NCBI RefSeq assembly: GCF_020080835.1
Contig: NC_058159.1
Span: 13,827,101-13,891,100 of the forward strand
DNA length: 64,000 bases
DNA from: Cotesia glomerata
Taxonomy: Eukaryota; Arthropoda; Insecta; Hymenoptera; Braconidae
Direction of reading: 5' to 3'
Of this stretch, positions 49,601 through 61,714 are shown piece after piece. Position 1 is the stretch's first letter, and each line of letters begins with the position of its first letter. A model generated the notes under the pieces. It made no database searches and had not been told where the DNA came from. It worked only from the letters and a program-made list of their open reading frames with translations. Both the position numbers and the translations under genes were made by a program.

Positions 49601-50025
49601 AGTCTCCTCCTAAGATTATTGGGATGTCGGCGTACATGTTTTCGAGTTTGTCTAAAACAACTTGGAGCGAGTCTAAAGTGTTTTCCAACTCCAGGTCAGG
49701 TTTTAGATAAATTAGACCTAGTATTAAGTCCTGGGGGGGTATTTTTACTTTGATGAAGATCCAATGGTTTTTTATTTCTATTACCTGGAATTCCAATTCT
49801 TCTCTCACGAGGAGTAGCAGACCTCCACTTGCTCTGCCTCTGTTAGCGGTTTTGGTCGCATTTGACCAGATACATTTGAAGCTATTCGTCCAAGTAGGCT
49901 GCGTAATGGGTGGTTGATGTGTCCAGGTTTCGGCTATGGCGATGACGAAAGTTTCTTGGGGAATAAATAGGTTGTCACAGTTGTCTCAACCATGGCAGTT
50001 CCAAAATAAGGCTGTATTGAAGTGG
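46695..50025 (-). pseudogene. Non-LTR ORF2: endonuclease and reverse transcriptase, broken
   Basis: Endonuclease motifs are AETWTH (about 49935), GGDFNAR (about 49600) and GSDHFP (about 49300). The polymerase has ALLNNLLK, VDFTRAFDSVP, GVLQGDKLSP and the catalytic FADDA (about 47895). The C-terminal part has YCRACNKSLETVDHILAYC. Breaks: a TGA near 50000 at the start; an extra A in the 9-A run near 47865; damage near 47800; and TAA at 47277-47279, in frame with both sides. The product would nick DNA and copy the element RNA at the nick. The motif residues themselves are intact. Confidence 0.85.
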
Positions 50026-50047
50026 TGGCTCTCCTTTTTGGTGGGAA

Positions 50048-51286
50048 TTAGTTTTTTGGATAGGAATTTACAGTTGATGGTTTGTTGTAGTGTGCGTTTT
50101 GAGAGTTGTGGGTCTTTTCTGTCCACGCTTTAGTGTTTCTATCCCAAATTAAGGATTTTTCATTTGTGCATAATTTGTTTGCGCTAAGCTTGGGGTTTGT
50201 CCCTTTTTCCTTCTCTTCTTTAAACTTTTTTCTCGTCTCATATGCTTGTTCTCGTTCCAAAGGTGTGAGATCGTTATCAATGAAGACGTTTGTATTGATG
50301 AGCTTATTCTTCTTAGTTTTCATTATCAAGGCTTTGTGCTCAGGCTTGTTAAGGTGTATTACAAAACAGTTCCTCCTTTTTCCGAGTTCTCTGATAAGCT
50401 TACACTCACATTTTGGAATGTCGAAAGTTTTTTCTAGGAAAGAAGTGACTTCCTCGGTTGGGTTGGCTGGTGATAATCCTCTGACAACAATGTTTTGTCT
50501 TCGCATTCTACTCTCATGGTTTTCAACCATCCTGGAGAGTCTATTCAGCTGGTTGATGACTGTGGAGCTAGTTTCGTTTGGTAAATCAGATTTTATAGCC
50601 TTTTCAACCGCTTCAACTCTGGAAATAATAGGTATTAGGGAACTTTCCAAGTTTAACGAATTGGAACTACACTTACCAGTTTCAATGTTGGTTAGACGTT
50701 TGTTGAGCTCCTCCTGTTGGGCTTTTACGGCTTCCATTTCCGTAGAGAGTGAAGAGTACTTTTTTTCCAGAGTTTCAAGATGGTTGTGAATTGAGTCCGA
50801 TGATTCTTTGATAGAGTCTTTGATCTGGGAGAATTGAGATTGATTGGTTTTGAACAGGGAAATGAATTGCTCTGCGATCCATTTAAAGGAATCTTGGTTG
50901 GAGATCTCCGAGAATTCTGGGATTTCTATCATACGGCCTTGTGAGTCCTCGGTGTTGGGCATATTTATATCTAGAGAGATTTTTTTTGTAGGTGAGATTG
51001 TAGGAGAAGAGTTGTGACGTCTTGGATGCTCCTTAGGGTTTTGCGTGGGCTCAGGAGTAGAGTCTGTCAGATCTCTAGGTCTTTTAATGCCGTTTAGTAA
51101 TTTGTCTATATCCCCAAGGGAGTTTGCTCGTTCTCGGAGTCTCAGTTCCTCTAAGGAGGGTCTTCCTCTCTTTTTTTTCGGTACAGGTGTTGTGGGAGTA
51201 GCTTGTTGACTGTTTATTGAAGAAGACGGAGTCACCAACTCTACGTCTGTGTTGATAATCTCCTTAGAATCGATGTGTTTTAGCAT
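50048..51286 (-). CDS. Non-LTR ORF1 protein
   Basis: 412 codons from ATG at 51286; a GTG two codons earlier is in frame. The N-terminal third is Ser/Pro/Thr-rich with basic clusters (PKKKRGRPSLEELRLRER, an AT-hook-like or nuclear-localisation sequence). The middle (about residues 130-260) is a predicted coiled coil with heptads (SLSTEMEAVKAQQEELNKRL). The C-terminal part has RRQNIVVRGLSPANP and a following basic domain, as in L1-type ORF1 RNA-binding proteins. No stops. ORF1 precedes ORF2 by about 25 bp. It probably coats element RNA. Confidence 0.8.
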   Translation of the reverse strand: MLKHIDSKEIINTDVELVTPSSSINSQQATPTTPVPKKKRGRPSLEELRLRERANSLGDIDKLLNGIKRPRDLTDSTPEPTQNPKEHPRRHNSSPTISPTKKISLDINMPNTEDSQGRMIEIPEFSEISNQDSFKWIAEQFISLFKTNQSQFSQIKDSIKESSDSIHNHLETLEKKYSSLSTEMEAVKAQQEELNKRLTNIETGKCSSNSLNLESSLIPIISRVEAVEKAIKSDLPNETSSTVINQLNRLSRMVENHESRMRRQNIVVRGLSPANPTEEVTSFLEKTFDIPKCECKLIRELGKRRNCFVIHLNKPEHKALIMKTKKNKLINTNVFIDNDLTPLEREQAYETRKKFKEEKEKGTNPKLSANKLCTNEKSLIWDRNTKAWTEKTHNSQNAHYNKPSTVNSYPKN

Positions 51287-51460
51287 GACCACCTAACCTT
51301 AAAGTGGGGTTACTTTACAATACCACACAGAATCACAGTTCCTTCGGTGAATTAAAAACCAACGATTATTAAATCGGTTTAGCGAACACTACACTACTGA
51401 TTTGGACACAGTTAAAGGATGTATAAAAAAGTTTCGATATAAAACGACATAAATTATCAC

Positions 51461-51778
<318 letters not shown>

Positions 51779-52928
51779 CGTAAGATAAGCTCGTCGTAGT
51801 CCGCATTCCATAGATCAGGCCCCATTATTGAGCCTTGCGGTACGCCAGACGTTATGGCGTATTCTTGTGGGCCTTCCGTAGTTTCCGCTATTAGCTTTCT
51901 TTCGTCCAGGTAGTTGTCGACTTGTGCCAGATTCTCTGGCTCCGCGTCAAACTTGTGCTCCAGAGCATCTAGAATCTCTCCTATTTGCGCTGTTAAATGC
52001 GTTTTTGACATCTAGCGTGAGGAGAAGACATACTTTACGAGCTTTGAGGCTACCAGACCTTGCTTGTGTTGCTGTCTTTATGACTTTCTTGATCGCTCCG
52101 ACTGTCGAATGACCTTTCCGGAAGCCATGCTGGTTGGTGGCAAAACCTCCAGCACGGTCGATGTCGTCGCGAAGTCTCCCTTGTATGAGCTTCTCGAGCA
52201 GTTTTCCAGCAATGTCTAGCATACAGAGTGGTCTAAACGACGAAGGTGTTACGGGGGTTCCCTTTCCTTTATCTAAGAGAATCAATCTCTGCCGTTTTCA
52301 GACCGCGGAAAAGGTGCCAGTTGCCAAGCATGCGTTGTAGGTGTTCAGGAGTAAGTCTGGGTATTCTAGGGCTATAATCTTGATCACCGATGCCGGGATG
52401 CCATCAGGTCCCGGTGCCTTTCCTGTTTTGAGTGACTTGGCCGCGTCTTGTAGTTCCTTAGTTGTGAAGGGCGTTACTTCGTTGTTTTTAGTGTAGTGTT
52501 TCTTCTCTCGCGGCCGGTGTTTGGGGAAAAGATCCGCTAAAAAGCTGTCCATTAAGGCAGGAGACCTTGGCGCTTCTGGTGAAGCATTTCCAAGTCGTTT
52601 GATCACAATTTCGTAGGCTTTACCCCAGATGTCCTTGTCGAGATCATTACAGATCTGTTTCCACAATATCGCTTTTCTTGCTTTAATGGCTCGGTTTAGC
52701 GTCTTTTTGGCCTGCTTGTACTCTTTTGAATACAAGTCTCTGCTTGGGGAGCGTTTCGCGGCTCTCGTTGCGTGGCAACGTAGCTTATGACATCTTTTGC
52801 GAAGTTCTGCTATGTCTGTTGACCACCAGTACGCCAGCCTGTGGAAACTCCTATTTTTCAGCCGCGGCATAGAGGCGTCACATGCGACAGCAATCTCCTT
52901 TATTATATTTAACACTGCCTTTTCCGTC
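51779..52928 (-). pseudogene. R1-clade ORF2, reverse transcriptase part, truncated
   Basis: Reads VACDASMPR, YWWSTDIAELRKRCHKLR, GKAPGPDGIPASVIK, FRPLCMLDIAGKLLEKLI, QHGFRKGHSTVGAI, LTLDVKNAFNSAN, GVPQGSIMGPDLWN and YDELILR, then stops matching. These are diagnostic of the R1 clade (LDVKNAFNSA, GPDLWN). Frame changes occur near 52298 and 52000. The catalytic YADD motif and everything downstream are missing, so it cannot polymerise. Confidence 0.85.
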
Positions 52929-54234
52929 TGTCACAGGGTTTTTATTCCCTGTGTGCGTCTCTCCCTGCGCCTAAATTTGGCAACAGATCCACACTCAGTG
53001 TGTCTCTAAATTTATTATTTTATATTTATTTATTAATTTATTCATTGAATTTATAACTATTAGTCTTATTTATATTTGAAATTTCTAATATTATTGTTAT
53101 TAATTTAAGAATTAATTTTATCTTTATTTCAGACATTTATAATGAATTATTTATAATTTATTATTATTACTATTATTTGTATGCATTGCCGTAAATCATT
53201 GTCATATAGTACCTAATTTTACTATGAGTGATAAATCATAGCCTTTACTCGCACGGGTGAGGCCCTACAATATCGATCGCGAGCGAAGAGTTTATTGAAT
53301 TAGGGAAAATGGCTAGAGAGGCCATTGTTGTCGAACACGAAGCTTCGAACGGTTTGCGGTGACAAAAATTGAGCAGACACGCGGTGGCCCGCTTGGTGTG
53401 AGGTACATACGCGGGACCTCCGTTATTGTAAGGAGTATGGATTTGGTGCCTTGGGTTGAGTTTCCTTTTTGGTGAGTACTCACAAGTTGAGATTGATTAA
53501 TATCCGCACACCGCTGTCTCCTGGCGTAAATAATTTATTCTTTTATTGTTTAATTAAATTCACTATCGATTTATCGGGTCGATCCCGTAGCGAGTAAGGG
53601 TTATTTTAAGGGAATACTTGTACCTATCCCGAAAGCCTCGTGTGGGTCCCTGAAATGGCCAGCAATTACTAGTTAAAGTATTACACTTACATTAATTATT
53701 ATTACGTTTGTAAATGATATTGAAAAGCTAATATCTAAAATTATCGTTTATATTGGTTTAATTGTTTGAAATCTATTATATTTGTTCCATAAAGGATTTA
53801 CTCTGTTATTTGGAAAATAGATTTAGTTTTAAGTAACACCGTTTATAAATAAATAATTTATTTTTGTTAATATTTTCTGATTCATTAATGATTTATTTTA
53901 TGTAAGTTACTTCCCGGATTACTTCCCTGTCATCCGTCCTTTATTTTAGCAGGATCTTTCGGAATGTTACATAGATTTAATTACTTATTGTTTCTTACTC
54001 TGTATTTCACCCTAATTTTATTTTAATTGTACTGCAACCTGCGCTTTTCATCCGCATTAACTCGAATCGTTGATTGATCGTCCGGCGCGGCCGCTGGAAT
54101 TGTTATTATTTTTTGGTAATTTTTCATAAAAATTACCTGGCGTCGAAATGTGCACTAACCCAGCCTGAGGGGTTTCCGGGTTAATTTATTATATATTTAA
54201 GAAGGCGAGCGTAAAATACCCTACCCAACCGACA
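52929..54234. mobile_element. Probable solo LTR inside the R1-clade element
   Basis: The R1 reading is interrupted between TKFDRWQR and the KAVLNIIKEI stretch. The intervening 1306 bp start TGTCACAGGG and end CCCAACCGACA, thus TG...CA, and hold no coding frame. A clear target duplication was not found (ccgtc on the left, tctct on the right), which lowers confidence. Confidence 0.5.
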
Positions 54235-55049
54235 TCTCTGCCATCGGTCGAATTTAGTTAAATTTTGGGGAAAAGTATTGTTACACGTCTCGCTGCAGGT
54301 ATCCGGAGTCGGGTTATTCTGAAGGATAGAACAGCTTCGTGCAAGTGAAGCTCGCAATGCTTCTGGATCAAGCCTTCTGGCATTCCACTTCCGCTTAGAA
54401 AGGTCGCGTTGTGTAACCGGAGTAGATGACAATCCAACGTTGAATGTCACAAACTGGTGGTTACTGCCACTGTATTCTTCGGATACAGTCCAGTCTTCGA
54501 TCATGTTGGCAGTCCTTGGAGTCACCAACGAAATGTCGAGGATGGACTCTTGGTACCCTGGTCTTCTAAAGGTCGTGGTGCTCCCGGGTTCAGCACTATG
54601 AGGTCGAGTCTAGCCGCGACGTCAGCGACCTCGTTACCTCTGGTGTCGGAGAAAGCAGCGCCCTACTCAGCTGATTTAGCGTTGAAGTCTCCGGCTACGA
54701 TGACTTCGCCGTTGAACTCAGTGACCGTATCTTCAATATTTGCCAGTTTCTGTCGGAACACACTAATCCCTTCATTAGGTGAGAGATAGACGCTCATGAA
54801 GTAGGTTGTGGGGGTTTGAATCCAGACAAAAACTGCTCTACTTCCGCTGTTGTTGACGGTAACGTTCTTTGTGTTCACAATCCAAATAGCTGCCGTGCCA
54901 GTTTCGTTTGCGAACCATGTTTTACCTTCGATGTTTAGATATTGCTTGCAGATAAAGCAGACGTCGATTTTATCTTCAAAGACACGCTGGCGCAGCAGGT
55001 TTTGCGCCAAGGTGCACCTATTCAGGTTGCCTTGTAGTATGCGTGTCAT
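54235..55049 (-). pseudogene. R1-clade ORF2, endonuclease part
   Basis: Starts MTRILQGNLNRC at ATG 55049-55047. Contains YLNIEGKTWF, VSVYLSPNEG-like SVYLSPNEG, VAGDFNAKSAE, then TAG at 54663-54661 where R1 elements have Trp, then ARLDLIVLNPG, and SGSNHQFVTF near the end. In the family this last motif is SDH, so the catalytic Asp is Asn here. The ATG overlaps the ORF1 stop as ATGA (55046-55049). Confidence 0.85.
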
Positions 55050-55885
55050 TTCTGCCCTCTCTTGGCTTCTGCAAGTGCTGTGCGGAATGCCCTGCAAGCT
55101 CCAGTGCCAGAAATATGGCATAGACCATCCTGGGCATCTTTGTCCGGAGCACAAAGGAAGCATTTTGGCTTCTCCGTGCAGCTTACGGCCTTGTGGTTCT
55201 CTCCGCTACACTTGTAGCAGCACCTGCTTCTGTTTAGTCCCGTACACTGGCGTTTTTGGTGTCCAAAACTAAGACATTTAAAACAGCGGGTTACTTTTGC
55301 AACTGAGCGTATACGACAGTTCACCCAACTGATCATTATATGGGCCTTGTCAAGGGCCTTAATCGCACTGGCCTCGTCTACTTCGCAGAAGGCTGCCTGA
55401 TTTCCTCGTGGTGTGGGTTTTGTCAAATTTACCCGTTTGACCTCCAGGCTGTCAGTGAATTCACGTTTGAGTGCTTTACGGACTTTGCTCTTGGTAGAGA
55501 TTTTGTCCAAGTCGAGGATCTCGATCGTTGTTGTTGGTGTTAGCGTCTTGACCGTGCCGATGTTTGCAGTGGCTGACCTTACTGCATCGGAGAAAACCTT
55601 GCTGTCTTCGGTCTTTCAAGCCATTTCAAGGAGAACGCCTCCGTGTTTCGTCTTTTTAATAGACTTTATGTCTACGCCCGTCTCGACAGGGCTCACCTTG
55701 GCCTTGATTTCCTTTAGGACATCAGCATAAGTTTGGCCATCTACTGGTTGGACAAGAACAGCATTAGTTTTTGTTTTCTTTCTCCTCGGTTTCTTAGAGG
55801 CACGCTTACTTGACTGGTTTTGAGCTTTATTAGAGGGAGCCGCTGTTTCATGCTCTTTTTCCTTCTTCTTCCTATTTCGGTCCAC
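55046..55885 (-). pseudogene. R1-clade ORF1 (gag-like) with zinc knuckles
   Basis: The first part (55885-55616) is a Lys-rich N-terminus ending KHGGVLLEMA with a TGA; the same frame continues KTEDSKVFSDAVRS after it. The second part (to 55046) has LDKISTKSKVRKALKREF and three CCHC-type knuckles (CFKCLSFGHQKRQC, CYKCSGENHKAVSC, CFLC...). This order is normal for R1-clade ORF1. It ends TGA overlapping the ATG of ORF2. Confidence 0.85.
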
Positions 55886-56234
55886 TGTAATCCAGACGTC
55901 CTCCCGGGCTGTCTTTTTTTATGGTGGCTTGTCGATTATTGAAGACGGGCTGGGTGTGGACAGCTGCCTCTTCTTGTTATTGTCCTTTCCTTGCTGTGGT
56001 AATTCAGGCCCATTTGCATGCCTTTCCTCTCCGGCACTGAAGTATCCCCCCTCTGCAACGTAGACGATGTTTGAAATTGATCTGGCATTTTCATATTATC
56101 TTTTGCTAGGTTTTGGTCCACCCCGAGTATTCTATTACCTTGGTACCTGACGCATCTGGCGTGCAGATATGCCGGGCATTTCTCTATCAGCCACCTGGGG
56201 AGGCTCCCGATGCGGGACCCAGCAAGCCCGACAC

Positions 56235-56935
56235 GAGGTGTGTGTGTGGTTGTATGTAAATCTCTCATAACTTTTGAACGGCTTGACCGATTTGATCGCG
56301 GTTGGTGCTATTTGAAAGGATTTTACTAAACTTGATTTTGAATATAATTTAGAACGATTTGGACCAGTAGATTTCGAGAAATCCCAAAAAAACTACAAAA
56401 AAAATTTTTTCAAATGTGGTTTTTTTGGAATAACTTTTAAACGACTTTAGCGATTAATTCCAAAAACTAATCAGCTCTTAACATCAAAAAACCACGTTGA
56501 TCGTCGCCAGTCCGGTCAAAATCAGTTGATTCGTTCGTAATTTATCGTTGACGAAAGAAAACCGAAAAAAGTGTTTTTTCGGAATTACTCCGAAATTTTT
56601 CGTTATATCAATTTAAACTCGAAGATTTTTCATGAAGCTTAAAAAACTGCGTCGAATGCCACCAAACGCGTGAAAATCGGTTCATTTATTCAAAAGTCAT
56701 TGCGATTTGAAAATTCAAAAAATAGTGGTTTATCAAACTTTTGAGCTCAAAAAGCTCAAAAGCATACAAAAGCTATTTTTTTGAGCTCGGAGAGCTCAAA
56801 ATAATACACAAATTGTATTTATGAGCTTGAAGAGCTCAAAAACGTCATAAGTGCAATTTCAAGCGTTTAGGTATAGAATTGGCGGGAAGTTGCAGGGATG
56901 GCCTTTAGGGTCAACCGTTTTCCTAATTTTTTTTT
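56235..56935 (+). repeat. Dispersed repeat E, copy 3
   Basis: Shares with copy 1 the blocks cataacttttgaacggctt, ttggaataacttttaaacga, gaaaaccgaaaaaagtgttt, ggaattactccga and the end gggaagttgcagggatggcc. Contains three GAGCTC-type near-palindromes at about 56739-56842 that copy 1 lacks. Confidence 0.75.
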
Positions 56936-56952
56936 ATCATTATCTTTTTTTT

Positions 56953-56954
56953 AC

Positions 56955-57049
<95 letters not shown>
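56953..57049. repeat. TA microsatellite
   Basis: About 95 bp of (TA)n with a single GC interruption near 57010, directly upstream of the Helitron coding region. Confidence 0.95.
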
Positions 57050-57052
<3 letters not shown>

Positions 57053-57061
57053 TCATTCCTG

Positions 57062-60000
57062 CGTCATTCCTGCGTCTAGCATTCCAGTATGAGCCCGATA
57101 TTGAATATTATGCTCATTCAAAAGTGGTAATTGGTGCTATGGACAAGGAATGTCCGCATTGTCATGCTCTGAAATTCAAAAATGAGCCAGCTGGGATGTG
57201 TTGCGCGTCAGGAAAAGTGCAACTACCTGAAATTGAAACACCACCTGAACCATTGAACGGCTTACTTATCGGCACGGATCCAGATTCTAACGTGTTCCTG
57301 AAGTCAATTCGAAGATTCAATTCATGCTTTCAAATGACATCGTTCGGAGCAACAGAAATAGTTCGAAATACTAATGCAAATGGTCAACAATTCAATTCTA
57401 CATTCAAAATCAGAGGCCAAGTTTATCATAAAATGGGCTCACTGCTGCCAATGCCAAACGAACCACATAAATTCTTACAAATCTGCTTTATGGGCGGCAA
57501 GGATTCCGGAAGCGCACTTCCTAATCGCGTGAATGCACGTTGTGATTATAATAACCTTGATTCACTTTATGCCAGGCGCATCGTCAGCGAGCTAGATGCT
57601 CTTTTGAACGAGTACAACGAGTTGTTGAAAATATTCAAATCACATATGCACCGATTACGAAGCGATAATCACGCTATCGTCATTAATCCTGATAAAACAC
57701 CAGCTGGAGAGCATATTCGTAAATTCAATGCACCCGTTGTTGATGATGTTGCTGGAATCATGGTTGGCGATTGTACAGCTGCACGAGAAATTGTGATTCG
57801 TAGAAGAAATAATAATCTTCAGGTCATTGCTGACACACATCGTTCATATAACGCTCTCCAATATCCGCTAATATTCTGGAAGGGACAAGACGGATATTGC
57901 ATAAACATAAAACAACGAGATCCCGTATCAGGTACTTCATTGATTATTAATTTGATCATTAATCATTTAACAAAACAATTAAATTATTGAACGTAATAAA
58001 TTTAAATTAATTTTTATGAACAAATATTACAGGAGCTGAAACAAATAAGAACGTTAGCTCAAAGGATTATTATGCGTACCGATTAATGATTCGACGTGGC
58101 CTGGACAACGTCATTTTACGATGTCGTGAGCTTTGTCAACAATTCATGGTCGACATGTACGCGAAGATAGAAGGCGAACGACTACGATACTTACGATATA
58201 ATCAACAAAAGCTGCGCGCGGAAGAGTACATTTATTTGCGAGACGCTATCAACAACAACGCCGACGTCGCCGAAATTGGTAACCATGTCATTTTACCATC
58301 ATCGTACGTAGGCAGTCCACGTCATATGCAAGAATATATACAGGATGCTCTGACTTTCGTGCGCGAATATGGACGACCATGTTTATTTATCACGTTCACA
58401 TGTAATCCAAAATGGCCAGAGATTACGTCTTTGCTACTGCCTGGCCAAAATGCAATACATCGCCATGACATTACAGCACGTGTGTTCAGACAAAAGTTGA
58501 AGTCTTTAATAAGTTTCATTACTAAATCACATGTATTTGGTCCCACACGTTGCTGGATGTATTCGGTTGAGTGGCAAAAGCGAGGATTACCTCATGCACA
58601 CATTTTGGTTTGGTTCATCGACAAAATCCGTCCTGAAGAAATCGATAGTATCATTTCTGCGGAAATTCCAGATCCATCCACTGACCAACTGCTGTTTGAT
58701 ATTGTTACAACAAACATGATTCATGGTCCATGTGGTACTCTTAATAGTTCATCGCCTTGCATGGCTGATGGAAAATGTACTAAAAATTTCCCTAAAGATT
58801 TTACCAATGATACGGTCACAAATGTCGACGGATACCCAATATATCGTCGAAGAAATCCTGAAAATGGCGGACAATCATTTATTAAAAATATCATCAACAC
58901 AGACATTGATATTGACAATCGTTGGGTGGTGCCATATTCGCCTCTGCTGAGCAAGACATATAATGCTCATATTAATGTTGAGTTCTGCAGTTCTGTGAAG
59001 AGCATCAAATACATTTGCAAGTATGTCCATAAAGGCAGTGATATGGCTGTGTTTAGAGTGGAAAATACTAATGTGAATGCTCCTCCAGTGAATAGAAACA
59101 ATGAAATAACGCTCTACCAAATTAGTCGATACATCAGCTCCAATGATGCTGCTTGGCGTATCTTTGGTTTTCCAATTCATGAACGGGATCCAGCAGTTTT
59201 TCAGTTAGCCATCCATCTTGAAAACGGTCAGCGTGTATTTTTTACGAGCGAGACAGCGATTGATCGTGCAATAAATCCACCTAAAACTACACTCACTGCA
59301 TTTTTTGAATTGTGTAATCGTGCGGATGATTTTGGTGCCTTTGCACGAACATTACTCTATTCACAAGTACCACGCTATTTCACATGGACTCAAACAAAAA
59401 CATGGATGCCCCGCAAGCAAGGCTCACCAGTTGCTGCATGTCTCAATTTATTTAAATCAAACGCCTTGGGGCGATTATTTACAGTCAATCCAAGACACAC
59501 GGAGTGCTTTTATCTTCGACTGTTGTTGGTTAATGTTACTGGCCCATTATCATTTCAACATATACGTAAAGTGAATGGGCAACAATATCCAATGTATAAA
59601 GATGCATGCCTTGCACTCGGCTTGCTGGAAGACGACAACCAGTGGGAATGCATGCTTGCTGAAGCTGCATTGAACTGTACAGCAATACAAATTCGTCTAC
59701 TATTCGCTATAGTGTTGACTACATGTTTCCCAGCCCGAGCACAGATATTATGGGAAAATCACAAAGATTCAATGACTGATGATATATTGCATCAAAATCG
59801 TATACGGTGCCACGATCTAACCATAACATTCAGCGACGAAATGTACAATTAAGCATTGATTGCTATTGAGGATCTTTGCATTGTCATTGCCAACTTACCA
59901 CTTAGTAATTTCGGTATGAATTCGCCAAATCGAACTGCATCTGATTTAATGAATACTGAAATGAATCGTGAACTGCAGTACAGTACTGTAGAAATGGCAG

Positions 60001-61394
60001 CGATTGTTGCCCGCAATGTCCCACAAATGAATGAGGAACAAAGAACCATTTATGATCGCATTATGCTCGCAGTTTCAGCTGGACAAGGTGGGTTCTTCTT
60101 TTTGGATGCACCGGGTGGAACTGGCAAAACATTCGTTATTTCGCTAATTCTTGCTGAAATACGATCAAATAATGGCATCGTATTGGCCGTTGCATCATCG
60201 AGCATTGCAGCAACTTTATTGGATGGAGGTAGAACAGCTCATTCAGTATTTAAGCTGCCACTAAATATTCAGAATAACCCTGACGCAGTATGCAACATTA
60301 AGAAACAATCGTCCATGGCCACTGTGCTGAAACGGTGTAAAATTATTATTTGGGATGAATGTACTATGGCACACAAACATTCACTTGAGGCGTTGAACAG
60401 GACATTGAAAGATATAAAAAACAGTGACAAACTATTTGGCGGAACTCTGTTGGTCCTTTCAGGTGATTTCAGACAAACACTTCCAGTCATTCCACATTCA
60501 ACATACGCTGATGAGATCAACGCTTGCTTAAAATCATCTCCATTGTGGCGTAATGTTAAAAAATTACAGCTAAAAATAAATATGCGCGTTCAAATGCTTC
60601 AAGATCCATCCGCTGAAACATTTTCAAAACAACTCTTAGATATCGGTGATGGAAAAGTTGCTATAGATGAAACTGGATCCGTAAAATTACCGACCGATTT
60701 CTGCACAATCGCTGATTTGCAAGATACTCTCATTGAACAAATATTTTTCGATGTACACACACAGAACATAAATCATGAGTGGCTTGCAGAAAGAGCGATT
60801 TTAGCGGCAAAAAATGTAGACGTTGACAATTTAAATCTGAAGATACAAATGTTGTTGCCAGGGAACTTGGTATCATATAAATCTATTGATACAGTTTGCG
60901 ACGACAGCGAAGCAGTAAATTTTCCCACAGAGTTTTTGAACTCACTGGATTTGCCAGGCATGCCACCGCATAATTTACAATTAAAGGTTGGATCTCCAAT
61001 TATCTTGCTTCGTAATTTGAACCCGCCCCGGCTGTGCAACGGTACGCGATTAGTCATTCAAAAATTAATGAAAAACGTGATCGAAGCCAGGATTTTAAAT
61101 GGCAAGTTCAGAGGTGAAAATATACTCATACCACGGATTCCTATTATACCTACAGATGTGCCAATTCAATTCAACTGTATTCAGTTTCCGATTAGATTGG
61201 CATTTGCAATGACTATCAACAAATCCCAAGGTCAAACGATGTCTGTTTGTGGATTAGATTTGAGAACACCATGGTTTTCACACGGACAATTATACGTGGC
61301 ATGCTCTCGAGTGGGTAAACCATCCAGTTTGTTTGTGTTAGCTAAAGATGGACTAACAAAAAATATTGTTCACGCTATAGCATTAAGAGATTGA
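57062..61394 (+). pseudogene. Helitron RepHel: HUH endonuclease and PIF1 helicase, one intron, one nonsense
   Basis: The frame is open from about 57062 (FLRLAFQYEPDIEYYAHSKV), with a first ATG at 57139. CPHCHALKF is the family's zinc motif. A GT...AG intron at 57932-58032 joins DPVSG to ETNKNVSSKDYYAYR in frame. The Rep part has FITFTCNPKWPEI, KRGLPHAHILVW (the HUH His pair) and KYICKYVHKG (the twin Tyr). TAA at 59850-59852 is the only stop; by frame it replaces a Gln codon (YN*ALIAIEDL). The helicase has DAPGGTGKTFVI (Walker A), IIWDECTMAHK (Walker B), LSGDFRQTLPVI, INKSQGQTMSVCGLD and YVACSRV. About 1,410 codons remain. The repeat-rich N-terminal extension common in the family is absent. 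Confidence 0.92.
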
Positions 61395-61652
61395 TATTGT
61401 TTAATAGTGTTACTGTCGTAATTGTTTAATTAATGATATATAATTTTAAGGAATAAATTATAATAACTTAAAAATAATGTTTGCCTTTTGTTATTTTTAT
61501 ATTCCCTCATCGTTCACAGAGCTCCATGCTTATTTCACGCATATACCACATTCTTACATACATACAATATATACATTCTAACATACATACATACTTACAA
61601 TAAGTAAGCTATTTTTTGTCTACACTAGAAATTACTAGGAAATTATTTATAT

Positions 61653-61680
61653 GGCAAAACAACGTTTGCCGGGTCAGCTA

Positions 61681-61681
<1 letters not shown>
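61653..61681 (+). terminator. Helitron 3' hairpin and CTAG terminus
   Basis: GGCAAA (61653-61658) pairs with TTTGCC (61665-61670) around a 6-base loop, followed after GGGTCAG by CTAG (61678-61681) and then T. This fits the CTRR rule with the hairpin about 8 bp from the end. Confidence 0.85.

Positions 61682-61710
<29 letters not shown>
61682..61710. repeat. TA microsatellite
   Basis: Short (TA)n between the Helitron end and the array D element. Confidence 0.95.

Positions 61711-61714
<4 letters not shown>

Larger units (their letters stand above)
46441..51460 (-). mobile_element. Near full-length non-LTR retrotransposon
   Basis: About 5 kb on the minus strand with ORF1, ORF2 and an (ACAAT)n 3' tail (about 46452-46478). 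Domain order is ORF1, endonuclease, reverse transcriptase, C-terminal Cys/His region. It belongs to the endonuclease-type jockey/I/R1-like assemblage; I cannot name the clade. It carries at least two nonsense codons and one homopolymer frameshift in ORF2, so it is probably inactive. Confidence 0.85.
51779..56234 (-). mobile_element. R1-clade non-LTR retrotransposon, 3'-truncated and split
   Basis: Minus-strand element with a gag-like ORF1 with zinc knuckles and an ORF2 of R1 type. The polymerase is cut off before the YADD motif at 51779, and a 1.3-kb insertion (52929-54234) separates endonuclease from polymerase. The 5' UTR (about 55890-56230) meets dispersed repeat E. Confidence 0.85.
57053..61681 (+). 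mobile_element. Helitron rolling-circle transposon, nearly intact
   Basis: It encodes a RepHel protein with HUH nuclease and a PIF1-type helicase and ends with a hairpin followed by CTAG, then T, as Helitron 3' ends do. The 5' end is not recognised: coding homology begins directly at the TA tract, so the usual 5' terminus and the N-terminal segment of the protein are missing. Confidence 0.9.

Noticed and set aside
47113..50789. Several plus-strand frames of 60-230 codons
   Set aside because: They are antisense shadows of the minus-strand non-LTR ORFs, which have clear domains.
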